Source: Comamonadaceae bacterium PBBC1
Lineage (GTDB): Bacteria > Pseudomonadota > Gammaproteobacteria > Burkholderiales > Burkholderiaceae_C
Direction: 5' to 3'
Assembly (NCBI GenBank): GCA_002256145.1
Contig: NKIP01000003.1
Coordinates: 124,001-188,000, forward strand
Length of the DNA: 64,000 nucleotides
Notes under the pieces: model-generated
Database searches by the model: none
What the model was told of the DNA's origin: nothing
The model's input: only the letters and a program-made list of their open reading frames with translations
Part shown: positions 42,174 to 51,814 of the stretch, piece after piece
How positions within the stretch are numbered: the first letter of the stretch is position 1
Layout of the letters: every line of letters begins with the position of its first letter
Program-made: the position numbers and the translations under genes

Positions 42174-42492
42174 GGGGCTGAGCCCCGCCGCGACCCTGGC
42201 CAATCTCTGGGGTGACTTTGCCAAAAAACACTTGCCGTCGGCCTTGATCGAGTGCATGTCAGTTGTAGGTCGGCGGCTTTAGCCCCGACATGCGGCCAGC
42301 GTCGAAGCCACCCACGTCGGGGCTGAAGCCACCGACCTACGAGGGAGCGGTCTTGCAAGTCAGCGGCCACATGCGGCCCACGCCGAAGCCCGCAATGTCG
42401 GGGCTGAAGCCACCGACCTACGGGAGACCGGTGAACAAAACTCAAACCTCAGCGTGCCGTATCGATAGGCCCACAAAAAACGCCCGTCACCC
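42174..42492. repeat. repeat-filled spacer with three copies of a dispersed palindromic element
   Basis: Between the convergent acyl-CoA synthetase and topoisomerase genes. Holds an inverted copy of the repeat also seen near 17.1 kb (42265-42291) and two direct copies (42314-42343, 42395-42424). The direct copies sit in an 81-bp tandem period that also includes ACATGCGGCC and CGAAGCC blocks. The core can form stem-loops, and the inverted and first direct copies can pair with each other. No coding region supported; no T-rich terminator seen. Confidence 0.85.
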
Positions 42493-45432
42493 TCAGCTCA
42501 GGTGCTTGCCAATGATCCCGGCCAGCTCGAACATGGTGGCCTGGTCTTTGCCAAACACGGCTTGCAGCTTGCTGTCGGCCTTGATGGAGCGCTTGTCGGC
42601 CGGGTCTTGCAGGTTGTTGGCCTTGATGTAGTCCCAGATTTTCTTGACCACTTCGGTGCGTGCATACGCACCGTCACCAATCACGGCCATCAGGGCGGCG
42701 CTGGGCTTCAAGGTGCCGACTGCGGCTTTGCGCGGCACTTTTTCTGCAGCTGGCTTGGCGTCTTTTTTGGCCGCTGGGGCTTTGGCGGTTTTAGCGGCAG
42801 CGGTCTTGGCCGTGGTTTTTTTCGCAGCTGTTTTGCCGAAAGGCGTTTTGGCTGCGGCCGTCTTGCGTTGCGGGTATTTCTTGCCGCCTTCGCGCTGCTC
42901 AAACTCAAACGTCACTTTGCCCTCTTCGGGGTTCCAGGCCAGCATGGCCTTGAAGGTGCGGCGTGTGCGGTTGCTCAAGAACTTGTCCAGCAAGTCGGTT
43001 TTGCCCGTGCTCAGCAGCTTGATGACCTGTTCGCGTTCCACGGGCTGTTGAAGAATGACCTTGCCGGTCTTGAAGTCGCAGCTGGGTGTGGGTTGCTCAT
43101 TGGTGGGCAAGGCTTTGCTGCACACATAGTTGCTGCCGTGCTCGTGCACCGGGCTGCCGCACTTGGGGCAGGCACCCAGGGATTCGTCGCTGAACTCGAC
43201 GATTTCGCCACTCTCTTCGTTCTTCTTGTCGTCGCCGAAGTCGAACTCGAGCTTCCAGTTCTTTTCTTCTTCGTTGTACTTGAGCGCCATTTCGGCCACA
43301 AAGGGCCAACCGGCTTTGGAGCGGAAGCCGTCCAAAGGGCCAATCTTTTTGTCGCGCATGAACTGCTCGACTTCAGCCGGCTCGAAGGTGCGCCCGGCGG
43401 GTGACTTGCCAAACGAGAAACCGCAGCCGTCGCTGGACCCATCGGCACCATTGCAGGTGTAGCGGCGGTAGTTTTCCTTGACCACGCCGCCGCAATTGGG
43501 GCATGGGGTGCTCAGCGTGGCGTAGTCGCCGGGCACGGTGTCGCGGTCGTATTCCTTGGCTTTTTTGACGATGTGCTCGGTCATGGCCGCGATCTCGGCC
43601 ATGAAGGAGGCCCGGCTCAATTTGCCTTGCTCCATTTGGGCGAGTTTGTATTCCCATTCGCCGGTCAGCTCGGGCTTGGACAGTTCTTCCACTTGCAGAC
43701 CGCGCAACAGCGTCATGAGCTGGAAGGCCTTGGCCGTCGGGATCATCTCGCGGCCTTCGCGCAGCATGTACTTCTCGTTGATCAGGCCTTCGATGATGGC
43801 GGCGCGGGTGGCTGGTGTGCCCAGGCCTTTTTCCTGCATGGCTTCGCGCAGCTCGTCGTCGTCGACCATCTTGCCCGCGCCTTCCATGGCGCCCAGCAGC
43901 GTGGCTTCTGAATAACGGGCAGGGGGCCGGGTCTTCAGGCCCTTGGCCTCGACCGACTCCACGCCGACTTGTTCGCCCGGCTGCACCGGCACCAGGTTCT
44001 GGCCCTTGTCGCCGTCTTTGGCGTCTTCGACTTCAGCGGCGGCTTCTTTGCCGTAAATGGCCAACCAGCCGGGCTTGACCAACACCTTGCCCACGGTCTT
44101 GAAGCTGTGGCCTGCGGCCACGCTGATGCGGGTGGTCACCTGGTATTCGGCGCTGGGGAAGAACACCGCCATGAAGCGGCGCACCACCAGGTCATAGAGC
44201 TTTTGCTCGGCCTCGGACAAGCCGCTGGGCGCTTGCAGCGTGGGGATGATGGCGAAGTGGTCCGACACTTTTTTGTTGTCAAACACGCGGGGGATCTTGC
44301 GCACGTAGTTGTTGTTCAGCGCCGTGAGCGCGTGCGGGGCCAGGTGGCGCATGCCGGAGTCGGCCAGCATTTCAAAGGTCTGCTTGGCCACAGGCACGTA
44401 GTCTTCGGGCAGGTGGCGCGAGTCGGTACGCGGGTAGGTCAGGGCCTTGTGGCGTTCGTACAGGCTTTGGGCCAGCGCCAGCGTGGTCTTGGCCGAGAAG
44501 CCGAACTTGCCGTTGGCCTCGCGCTGCAGGCTGGTCAGGTCAAACAGGCCGGGGCTGGCCTGCGTGGTGGGCGTGGCCTCTTCGGTGACCGTGGCTTTTT
44601 GGCCGCGCACGGCGTCGACAATGGCTTGTGCCTCAGCAGCCGTCCACTTGCGGTCGGCTTTCTTTTCGGCGTCTTCTTCTTTGCGCCACTTGGGGTCAAA
44701 CCACTTGCCGGGGTAGGTGCCAGCTGCAGCCCCAAACTCGGCGTGGATTTCCCAATAGTCGCGGCTCACGAACTTGCGGATTTGCTCTTCGCGTTCCACC
44801 ACCACGGCCAGCGTGGGCGTTTGCACCCGGCCCACGGTGGTCAAGAAGAAGCCGCCATCGCGCGAATTGAACGCGGTCATGGCACGCGTGCCGTTGATGC
44901 CCACCAGCCAGTCGGCCTCGGATCGGCTGCGGGCGGCGTCGGCCAGGCCCTGCATTTGTTGCTCGCTGCGCAGGCTGTTGAAGCCGTCGCGAATGGCTTG
45001 CGGCGTCATGGACTGCAACCACAGGCGCTTGACGGGCTTGTTCAGCGGCTTGGCGCCGCCTGCGTACTGCTCAATCAAACGGAAGATCAGCTCCCCTTCG
45101 CGGCCCGCGTCACAGGCGTTGATGATGGCCGTCACATCTTTTCGTTTGGCTTGCCTGACCACGGCCGTCAAGCGGCTCTTGGTCTTGTCCACGGGCTTCA
45201 GGTCAAAGTGCGGCGGAATCACGGGCAGGTTGGCAAAGCTCCACTTGCCGCGCTTGACGTCGTATTGCTCGGGGGCCTGGATCTCCACCAGGTGGCCCAC
45301 GGCGCTGGTCACCACATAGGTGTCGCTCTCAAAATGGTCATCGTGCTTTTCGAACTTGCCCGCCACCGGTGTGAGGGCCCGAACAATGTCTTGGGCCACT
45401 GAAGGCTTTTCTGCAATTACCAAGGTCTTCAT
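42493..45432 (-). CDS. topB: DNA topoisomerase III with C-terminal SWIB/MDM2 domain
   Basis: 979 residues from the ATG at 45432. N-terminal Toprim (TLVIAEKPSVAQDIVRAL; ACDAGREGELIFRL with the acidic metal site), type IA core with active-site Tyr in ALTYPRTDSRHLP, then zinc-finger-like segments (TPCPNCGGVVKENYRRYTC; ACPKCGSPVHEHGSNYVCS). After these comes an Ala/Lys-rich linker of about 60 residues and a SWIB domain (ALMAVIGDGAYARTEVVKKI, NLQDPADKRSIKADSKLQAV). Decatenates and relaxes single-strand-containing DNA. The linker and SWIB module go beyond E. coli TopB (653 residues). Confidence 0.93.
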   Translation of the reverse strand: MKTLVIAEKPSVAQDIVRALTPVAGKFEKHDDHFESDTYVVTSAVGHLVEIQAPEQYDVKRGKWSFANLPVIPPHFDLKPVDKTKSRLTAVVRQAKRKDVTAIINACDAGREGELIFRLIEQYAGGAKPLNKPVKRLWLQSMTPQAIRDGFNSLRSEQQMQGLADAARSRSEADWLVGINGTRAMTAFNSRDGGFFLTTVGRVQTPTLAVVVEREEQIRKFVSRDYWEIHAEFGAAAGTYPGKWFDPKWRKEEDAEKKADRKWTAAEAQAIVDAVRGQKATVTEEATPTTQASPGLFDLTSLQREANGKFGFSAKTTLALAQSLYERHKALTYPRTDSRHLPEDYVPVAKQTFEMLADSGMRHLAPHALTALNNNYVRKIPRVFDNKKVSDHFAIIPTLQAPSGLSEAEQKLYDLVVRRFMAVFFPSAEYQVTTRISVAAGHSFKTVGKVLVKPGWLAIYGKEAAAEVEDAKDGDKGQNLVPVQPGEQVGVESVEAKGLKTRPPARYSEATLLGAMEGAGKMVDDDELREAMQEKGLGTPATRAAIIEGLINEKYMLREGREMIPTAKAFQLMTLLRGLQVEELSKPELTGEWEYKLAQMEQGKLSRASFMAEIAAMTEHIVKKAKEYDRDTVPGDYATLSTPCPNCGGVVKENYRRYTCNGADGSSDGCGFSFGKSPAGRTFEPAEVEQFMRDKKIGPLDGFRSKAGWPFVAEMALKYNEEEKNWKLEFDFGDDKKNEESGEIVEFSDESLGACPKCGSPVHEHGSNYVCSKALPTNEQPTPSCDFKTGKVILQQPVEREQVIKLLSTGKTDLLDKFLSNRTRRTFKAMLAWNPEEGKVTFEFEQREGGKKYPQRKTAAAKTPFGKTAAKKTTAKTAAAKTAKAPAAKKDAKPAAEKVPRKAAVGTLKPSAALMAVIGDGAYARTEVVKKIWDYIKANNLQDPADKRSIKADSKLQAVFGKDQATMFELAGIIGKHLS

Positions 45433-45529
45433 GTCATTACAATCCCGTTGTCTCGCGTGTGTGTACGCGCCCGGGCACGCGCTCACGCGCACGCCCACAT
45501 GAATTCACCATAACAAATTTTTCAACGCT

Positions 45530-46078
45530 GTGGCCAAAACACCTGCTCCGACCCCTGGCCGTTCTGTGCCACGCACCACCGGCAAGCGCATCCAGGTCCG
45601 CCGCTCAGGCGTGCATGGCAAGGGCGTATTTGCCTTGCAAGACATTGCCGAGGGCGACACCGTCATTGAATATGTGGGCGAGATCATCAGCTGGGACGAA
45701 GCCCAAGACCGTCACCCGCATAACCCCGAAGACCCCAATCACACCTTTTACTTCCATGTGAACGAAGACCGGGTGATTGATGCGCTCAATGGCGGCAACT
45801 CTTCGCGCTGGATCAACCACAGCTGCGATCCCAACTGCGAAGCTGACGAAGACAACGACCGCATCTTCATCAAAGCCATTCGCGACATTGCCGCCGGTGA
45901 AGAGCTCAATTACGACTACGGTCTGATCATTGACGAGCCCTACACCAAGAAGCTCAAGGCCGAATACCCCTGCTGGTGTGGCAGCGACAACTGCCGGGGC
46001 ACTTTGCTCTCGCCCAAACGTCGCCCGGCCACGCCCAAAATCCCAGCTCAGAAGAAAAAGTCAGCGCGGGGCGTCTGA
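45530..46078 (+). CDS. SET-domain protein lysine methyltransferase
   Basis: 182 residues from a GTG start. SET motifs: GVHGKGVFALQDIAEGD, EYVGEIISW, RWINHSCDPNCE (96-ish knot motif), GEELNYDYG with the catalytic Tyr, and a post-SET cysteine cluster CWCGSDNCRGT that with C103 could hold zinc. The C-terminal tail (KRRPATPKIPAQKKKSARG) is basic. Eukaryote-like SET enzymes in bacteria methylate lysines of proteins; target here unknown. No ribosome-binding site is obvious and the GTG start is a best guess. biotin ligase follows 14 bases downstream. Confidence 0.88.
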   Translation: MAKTPAPTPGRSVPRTTGKRIQVRRSGVHGKGVFALQDIAEGDTVIEYVGEIISWDEAQDRHPHNPEDPNHTFYFHVNEDRVIDALNGGNSSRWINHSCDPNCEADEDNDRIFIKAIRDIAAGEELNYDYGLIIDEPYTKKLKAEYPCWCGSDNCRGTLLSPKRRPATPKIPAQKKKSARGV

Positions 46079-46092
46079 GCCCCGTGACGCCC

Positions 46093-46860
46093 ATGACACC
46101 CTGGCCTGCCGAATCAATCTGGGAACAGATTTTTCCCCTGCTGCCCGACTTCACGGTCGAGGTGTTGCCCGAATTGGATTCGAGCAACAGCGAGCTCATG
46201 CGCCGTGCGCGGGCCGGACAGCTCGAATCCACCTTGTTGGTGGTTGAACGCCAAACGGCAGGACGGGGGCGTTTGGGCCGGGTCTGGCAAAGCCAGCCGG
46301 GCGACTCGCTCACCTTTTCTCTCAGTCTGTCTTTGGCCCCTCAGGACTGGTCAGGTTTGTCTCTGGCCGTGGGGCTGAGCCTGGCTGAGAGCCTGCACCC
46401 CGATGTGCAACTCAAATGGCCCAATGATTTGTGGTTTGAAGACCGCAAACTCGGCGGCATTTTGGTCGAAGCGGCCAGCATGGGCGGGCGCAGCCAAGTG
46501 GTGGTTGGTGTGGGCCTGAACATCCGCCCGCGCTTGGCCGATGGCCTGAGCACGCCACCCGCGTGCTTGTCAGAGTTGCTGCCCGAATTGACGGCACCCT
46601 CTTGCCTTGCACGCGTTGCCAGCCCGCTCATCCAAGCCTTGCTGCGTTTTGAGTCACAGGGTTTTGCGCCTCTTCAGGCCGCTTTTGAAGCCCGTGACAC
46701 GCTCAAAGGTCGACAGGTGCACACCAGCGATGGCCAACAAGGTCTGGCCATGGGGGTTGGCCCCAACGGGGCGCTGCGCATCCAAACCGATGGCCTGGTG
46801 CACGACATCGTCAGTTCCGAAATCAGTGTGCGTCCATTTTCATCAGGGGGTTCCCTTTGA
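46093..46860 (+). CDS. birA: biotin-[acetyl-CoA-carboxylase] ligase, monofunctional
   Basis: 255 residues from the ATG at 46093. Catalytic loop GRGRLGRVW (about 58-66), LKWPNDLW (Lys 108) and KLGGILVEA are the biotin-protein-ligase signatures; C-terminal SH3-like domain ends SSEISVRPF. The N-terminal DNA-binding domain of E. coli BirA is missing, so it biotinylates carboxylase carriers but should not act as a repressor. The next gene starts inside its stop (TTGA). Confidence 0.92.
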   Translation: MTPWPAESIWEQIFPLLPDFTVEVLPELDSSNSELMRRARAGQLESTLLVVERQTAGRGRLGRVWQSQPGDSLTFSLSLSLAPQDWSGLSLAVGLSLAESLHPDVQLKWPNDLWFEDRKLGGILVEAASMGGRSQVVVGVGLNIRPRLADGLSTPPACLSELLPELTAPSCLARVASPLIQALLRFESQGFAPLQAAFEARDTLKGRQVHTSDGQQGLAMGVGPNGALRIQTDGLVHDIVSSEISVRPFSSGGSL

Positions 46861-47120
46861 AGCTCAAATACGGGGTTGGCATTTTGGTGCTGCTCAACGC
46901 GGCGCTGCTGGCTTGGCAGTGGGAGCTTTTTGCGCCTTGGGGCTTTGACCCCCATGGGCACCGGGAACCGGCACGTCTTGCGCAACAAATTCAGCCCGAA
47001 GCCCTCACCGTCTCCCCCCTGAGTGCCCAAACCCCTGCCAAGCCAGCCCTCGTGGCCGAACCCGTTTTACCCCCCGTGGCGGCGGATGCCTCGGCGGCCC
47101 CACCGTCTTCTCAGCCTTAG
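46857..47120 (+). CDS. small single-pass membrane protein of unknown function
   Basis: 87 residues from a TTG start that overlaps the biotin ligase stop. One N-terminal membrane segment (YGVGILVLLNAALLAWQW), then a short basic stretch and a Pro/Ala-rich tail. The sequence after birA in many Burkholderiales encodes such a small anchored protein, sometimes with a SPOR domain; none is present here. Function not recognised. Confidence 0.65.
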   Translation: MKLKYGVGILVLLNAALLAWQWELFAPWGFDPHGHREPARLAQQIQPEALTVSPLSAQTPAKPALVAEPVLPPVAADASAAPPSSQP

Positions 47121-47135
47121 TTTTTTAAACACCCC

Positions 47136-47795
47136 ATGAGCCTTCAACTTTACTTTGCCCCCGGTGCTTGCTCTTTTGTGCCCCATGTGCTGCTGGAAAT
47201 GAGCGGTGCCCCCTTTGAGCCTTGCATGGTCAAACTGCACAAGGGTGAACAAAACAGCGACGACTACAAAGCCATCAACCCGCGTGGCCAGGTGCCGGTT
47301 TTGGTCAACAACGGTCAAGCGGTGACACAAATTGTGGCCATCGTTTTGCACCTGGACCAACTCTTTCCCGAATTGGGATTTTTGCCCACAGAGCCCTTGG
47401 CTCGCGCACGGGCCATCTCGACCTTGGCGTGGATGAACAACACTGTGCACCCCACGTTCACCCACATCTTCATGCCGCAAAAATTCTCGGATCAACCCGA
47501 AGTCCAAGCGGCCCTGAAACCCTACAACATCCAGCTGTTTCGCGGCATGCTGGGGGAGTTGCAAAGCTTGGTGAGCCAGGCCTCTGACTCCTCTCAAGCT
47601 TGGTTGAGTGGCGCACACTTTGGCCCGCTGGATGCCTATGCTTTGACCCTGACCCGTTGGGGCACGATCGCAGGCATTGCGCCCGAAGAACACCCCGAGT
47701 TGTGGGCTTTTGTGGCCAAAGTGGCCGCCCACCCTGCCGTCGCGCGTGTCATGGAGCGCGAGCGTTTACAACTCGACATGAGCCCCACCGCCTGA
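47136..47795 (+). CDS. glutathione S-transferase family protein
   Basis: 219 residues. N-terminal thioredoxin-like domain begins MSLQLYFAPGACSFVPHVLL, where Ser/Cys 11-13 are candidates for glutathione activation; NPRGQVPVLVNNGQAVTQ carries the cis-Pro and glutathione-binding residues (usual E/S in TES replaced by TQI). Helical C-terminal domain (LSGAHFGPLDAYALTLTRW) has the GST N-capping Asp. Likely a beta-class-like GST in the cytoplasm. Activity should be considered open because the glutathione-binding SNAIL/TRAIL-like motif is altered. Confidence 0.85.
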   Translation: MSLQLYFAPGACSFVPHVLLEMSGAPFEPCMVKLHKGEQNSDDYKAINPRGQVPVLVNNGQAVTQIVAIVLHLDQLFPELGFLPTEPLARARAISTLAWMNNTVHPTFTHIFMPQKFSDQPEVQAALKPYNIQLFRGMLGELQSLVSQASDSSQAWLSGAHFGPLDAYALTLTRWGTIAGIAPEEHPELWAFVAKVAAHPAVARVMERERLQLDMSPTA

Positions 47796-47801
47796 CATCG
47801 A

Positions 47802-47828
47802 TGCACACCCAGCTTGTCTTGGTGTGCA
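47802..47828. terminator. hairpin between convergent GST and kinase genes
   Basis: Perfect 8-bp stem TGCACACC (47802-47809) / GGTGTGCA (47821-47828) with an 11-base loop, placed between the GST stop and the histidine kinase stop. No T-run follows on either strand, so it may slow rather than end transcription. Confidence 0.45.
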
Positions 47829-47852
47829 GATCAAACCCTTGCCGTCGTATCC

Positions 47853-49313
47853 TCAACTTGTGGCGAAACGCAAGGTAAAACACGCGCCGTGAGGTGTCAG
47901 TCCATGGTGAACATAGTCGATGCTCACGCTCGCCCCATGCTGTTGTGCAATTTCCTTGACGATGGGCAGCCCCAAACCCGAACCGTCCACATTGGTTCCC
48001 AGTGCGCGGTAAAAGGGCTGAAACACCAAATCGCGTTCAGGCAAGGGGATGCCCGGTCCGTTGTCCTCGACCTGAATCACCAAGGCACGGCTGTACGGGT
48101 CCACCAAGACCCTGACCGTGATGACCCCCTGACGCTCAGGGGTGCTGGGCGTGTAAAGCATGGCGTTTTCGACCAAGTTGCGCAGCATCTCTTTGAGCAA
48201 AGTGGCATTGCCTTGCACTTGTGCACCCAAAGTGCCCGATTCAACCCCTTCATAGCCCAAGTCCAGGCCCTTGTCCATCGCCCGTGGCAAACAGTCTTGC
48301 AAGACTTCACTGGCCAAAAACACCATGTCGCAATTTTGCTGCGCCACATGCGTGCCCCCGCCTTCCGCACGCGCGAGCGACAACAACTGATTCACGGTGT
48401 GGGTCGCCTGAACACTGGCTCGACCAATTTGCTGCAGTGATTTTTTCAGATCCTCTTCGCTGGAGCCCGAGCGCTGCGCCAAATCAGCCTGCATGCGCAG
48501 ACCGGCCAGTGGGGTTTTCAGCTGATGTGCGGCATCGGCCAAAAATCGTTTTTGCGTCACGATGGAATCTTTCAGGCGCTCCAGCAAATCGTTGACCGAG
48601 ACCACCAAAGGTGCCACCTCCATGGGCACAGCCTTGTCGTCCAGCGGGCTCAAGTCGTCTGGTTTTCGGGCCCGGATGCGCTCCTCGAGCTCGGACAAGG
48701 GCTTGATGCCGCGCACCAGAGCCAGCCACACCAGCAACACCGCCAATGGCAGCAAAGCAAATTGGGGCAACATGACGCCCTTGATGATTTCTGCGGCCAG
48801 GACCGATCGTTTTTCACGGGTTTCCGCCACTTGCACCAAGGCAGGTTCTTGGTTTTGTGCATCCAAGCGTATCCATGTATAGGCCACCCGCACCTCCAGC
48901 CCGCGCATTTCATCGTCGCGAATGTGCACCTCGTAGCTTCGGCCTTTGTCTTGGTCTGCCGGTGGCGCAGGTAAATCGCGCTCACCACTCAAATGCTCGC
49001 CCCGCGCCCCACGCACTTGGTAGTACACGAGATCGGTTTCATCTGCCCGCAACAATTCACTGGCCGGCTGGGGCAAACTGAAATCAATCTTTTGATTGGG
49101 TCCTAACCTGACTTGCTGGGCCAAAGCCTGCACGTTGTAGACCAGCGCACGGTCAAAGGGTTTGTTGGCCAACCCCTGCGCCACCAGCCAAGTCAAGGCC
49201 AGGCTGATGGGCCAGAGCAACAGCAAAGGGGTGAGCATCCAGTCCAGTATTTCCCCGAACAAGGAACGCTGCTCGCGTTTGAAAATTCGCACGTTCCAGC
49301 CTTGAGATTTCAT
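47853..49313 (-). CDS. sensor histidine kinase, TctE-like (2CSK_N domain)
   Basis: 486 residues: membrane segment (about 26-48), periplasmic 2CSK_N-type sensor region (55-178, with SYEVHIRDDEMRGLEVRVAY), second segment (183-201), HAMP-like linker, phospho-acceptor His263 in ADAAHQLKTPLAGL and HATPase motifs (NLVENAMLYTPS, EDNGPGIPL, GSGLGLPIV). This sensor type is found in TctE kinases that control tricarboxylate uptake. The regulator gene ends 48 bases upstream. No tct transport genes are adjacent. Confidence 0.9.
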   Translation of the reverse strand: MKSQGWNVRIFKREQRSLFGEILDWMLTPLLLLWPISLALTWLVAQGLANKPFDRALVYNVQALAQQVRLGPNQKIDFSLPQPASELLRADETDLVYYQVRGARGEHLSGERDLPAPPADQDKGRSYEVHIRDDEMRGLEVRVAYTWIRLDAQNQEPALVQVAETREKRSVLAAEIIKGVMLPQFALLPLAVLLVWLALVRGIKPLSELEERIRARKPDDLSPLDDKAVPMEVAPLVVSVNDLLERLKDSIVTQKRFLADAAHQLKTPLAGLRMQADLAQRSGSSEEDLKKSLQQIGRASVQATHTVNQLLSLARAEGGGTHVAQQNCDMVFLASEVLQDCLPRAMDKGLDLGYEGVESGTLGAQVQGNATLLKEMLRNLVENAMLYTPSTPERQGVITVRVLVDPYSRALVIQVEDNGPGIPLPERDLVFQPFYRALGTNVDGSGLGLPIVKEIAQQHGASVSIDYVHHGLTPHGACFTLRFATS

Positions 49314-49361
49314 GTTTTAAGGCCTCAAAGCGCCGATGTTGGTGCTCAAAACCTGGAGGAA

Positions 49362-50036
49362 TCAGCCCGGAATTTTTTCCAAGCAATAGCCCAAACCGCG
49401 CACCGTGGCGATGCGGATGGGGCCTTTTTCGATTTTTTTGCGCAAGCGGTGGATGTACACCTCAATGGCATTGTTGCTGACCTCTTCGCCCCATTCGCAC
49501 AGACGCTCCACCAACTGATCTTTGCTGACCAAACGCCCCGCGCGTTGCAGCAGGACTTCCAGCAAGCCCAACTCACGGGCCGACAACTCCACCATTTTGC
49601 CGTCGATGGTGGCCACCCGACCGGACTGGTCATAGACCAGCGGGCCGTGCTTGATTTGGGAGGTGGCCCCGCCCATGCCCCGTCGGGTCAAGGCGCGAAC
49701 CCGGGCTTCCAGCTCCTGCAAACTGAAGGGCTTGGCCATGTAATCGTCAGCCCCGTAATCCAGCCCTTTGACGCGTTCTTCCACACTGTCAGCTGCGGTC
49801 AAAATCAGCACAGGCAGTACCGAACCACGCGCCCGTAAACGCTTGAGCACCTCCAATCCATGCATTCTGGGCAAACCCAGGTCCAGAATCAACAGATCAA
49901 ATTCATTGTTGGTCATGAGGGCCGCATCGGCTTCACTGCCACTGGCCACGTGATCGACGGCAGCTCCGGCACTGCGCAAAGTGCGTAACAAACCATCGGC
50001 CAGAACCTGGTCGTCTTCGGCAATCAAAATACGCAT
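49362..50036 (-). CDS. OmpR-family response regulator, TctD/QseB-like
   Basis: 224 residues. Receiver domain with phospho-acceptor Asp52 (LLILDLGLPRMHG), LILTAADSVEERVKG and DDYMAKPFSLQEL; winged-helix output domain (ARELGLLEVLLQRAGRLVSK, NNAIEVYIHRLRKKIE). Pairs with the TctE-like kinase just downstream. A MarR-type gene ends 90 bases upstream on the same strand. Target genes not identified; a Bug/TctC gene elsewhere in the window is a candidate only by family logic. Confidence 0.92.
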   Translation of the reverse strand: MRILIAEDDQVLADGLLRTLRSAGAAVDHVASGSEADAALMTNNEFDLLILDLGLPRMHGLEVLKRLRARGSVLPVLILTAADSVEERVKGLDYGADDYMAKPFSLQELEARVRALTRRGMGGATSQIKHGPLVYDQSGRVATIDGKMVELSARELGLLEVLLQRAGRLVSKDQLVERLCEWGEEVSNNAIEVYIHRLRKKIEKGPIRIATVRGLGYCLEKIPG

Positions 50037-50126
50037 GGCGGTCTCCTGTTGTTGTGTGAGGCTCTCGGGTGTGCCGGTACGGGCATTCTGATTCTAGTTC
50101 CACCTTAGCCAACCCTTGCGCAAGGC

Positions 50127-50627
50127 TCAGGACGCGTAGGCCTCCAAGCCCAAGGCCACCACAGTGGCCACATCCTTGCCCACGGCGGCTCGAAACTCCG
50201 CTTCGGCTTGGGCCACGGCGTCCTTGAATGCCTGCAACCAAGCCAATCCCACGGGCGTGAACACCACCCGACGGACACGGGCATCGGCTGTGTCCACTTC
50301 ACGCCGCACCAAACCCCAGGCCGTGCACTGGTCCACCAAGTCGCCCATGGCCTGTTTGCTCATGCCCGCCGCTTGGGCCAGATCGGTCAGGCGCGAGCCC
50401 TCCAACGCCAAATGCCGCGTGATGTGCACATGGGCTGCACTGATCTGGTCGCGTGCTGCCAAATTGGCCAAAGCCAAAGGCACACCTTCGTTGCCCGCCA
50501 TGAGGTAAAGCACACGCTCATCAAAGCGGCGCATGGCGTGTCCAAGCAATCGGCCCAAATGGGTTTGCCGCCATCGGTCATCGTGTCTCTCAAGGCCCTC
50601 AGGCGGTGTGGTGGGGGTGAGTTCCAT
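50127..50627 (-). CDS. MarR-family transcriptional regulator
   Basis: 166 residues from the ATG at 50627. Winged-helix core: ISAAHVHITRHLALEGSRLT, DLAQAAGMSKQAMGDLVDQC (recognition helix), REVDTADARVRRVVFTPVG (wing). Long amphipathic C-terminal helix for dimerisation. Divergent from recA with a perfect inverted repeat just upstream of its start that is likely its own operator. Ligand unknown. Confidence 0.88.
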   Translation of the reverse strand: MELTPTTPPEGLERHDDRWRQTHLGRLLGHAMRRFDERVLYLMAGNEGVPLALANLAARDQISAAHVHITRHLALEGSRLTDLAQAAGMSKQAMGDLVDQCTAWGLVRREVDTADARVRRVVFTPVGLAWLQAFKDAVAQAEAEFRAAVGKDVATVVALGLEAYAS

Positions 50628-50643
50628 GGTCGCAAATGATAAG

Positions 50644-50669
50644 GTAAACTGACTAAAAATTGAGTTTAC
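50644..50669. promoter_or_regulatory. inverted repeat in the MarR/recA divergent promoter
   Basis: GTAAACT (50644-50650) and AGTTTAC (50663-50669) with a 12-base A/T-rich spacer. It lies 17 bases before the MarR start codon. A second GTTTACAG copy occurs at 50685-50692. Good candidate for a MarR autoregulatory site that might also affect recA. Confidence 0.55.
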
Positions 50670-50694
50670 AGGTTTATACAGCTCGTTTACAGTA

Positions 50695-50710
50695 CTGTTC
50701 AAGCATCCAG
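50695..50710 (+). promoter_or_regulatory. candidate LexA box upstream of recA
   Basis: CTGTTCAAGCATCCAG matches the CTG-N10-CAG / CTGT-N8-ACAG LexA consensus except for one base in the right arm. It sits 60 bases before the recA ATG, as expected for SOS control. Confidence 0.65.
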
Positions 50711-50770
50711 TCAACAGCACATGACCCAGCCCACTGGTGCCACAACCCATTGATATTCAAGGAGATTTTC

Positions 50771-51810
<1,040 letters not shown>

Positions 51811-51814
<4 letters not shown>

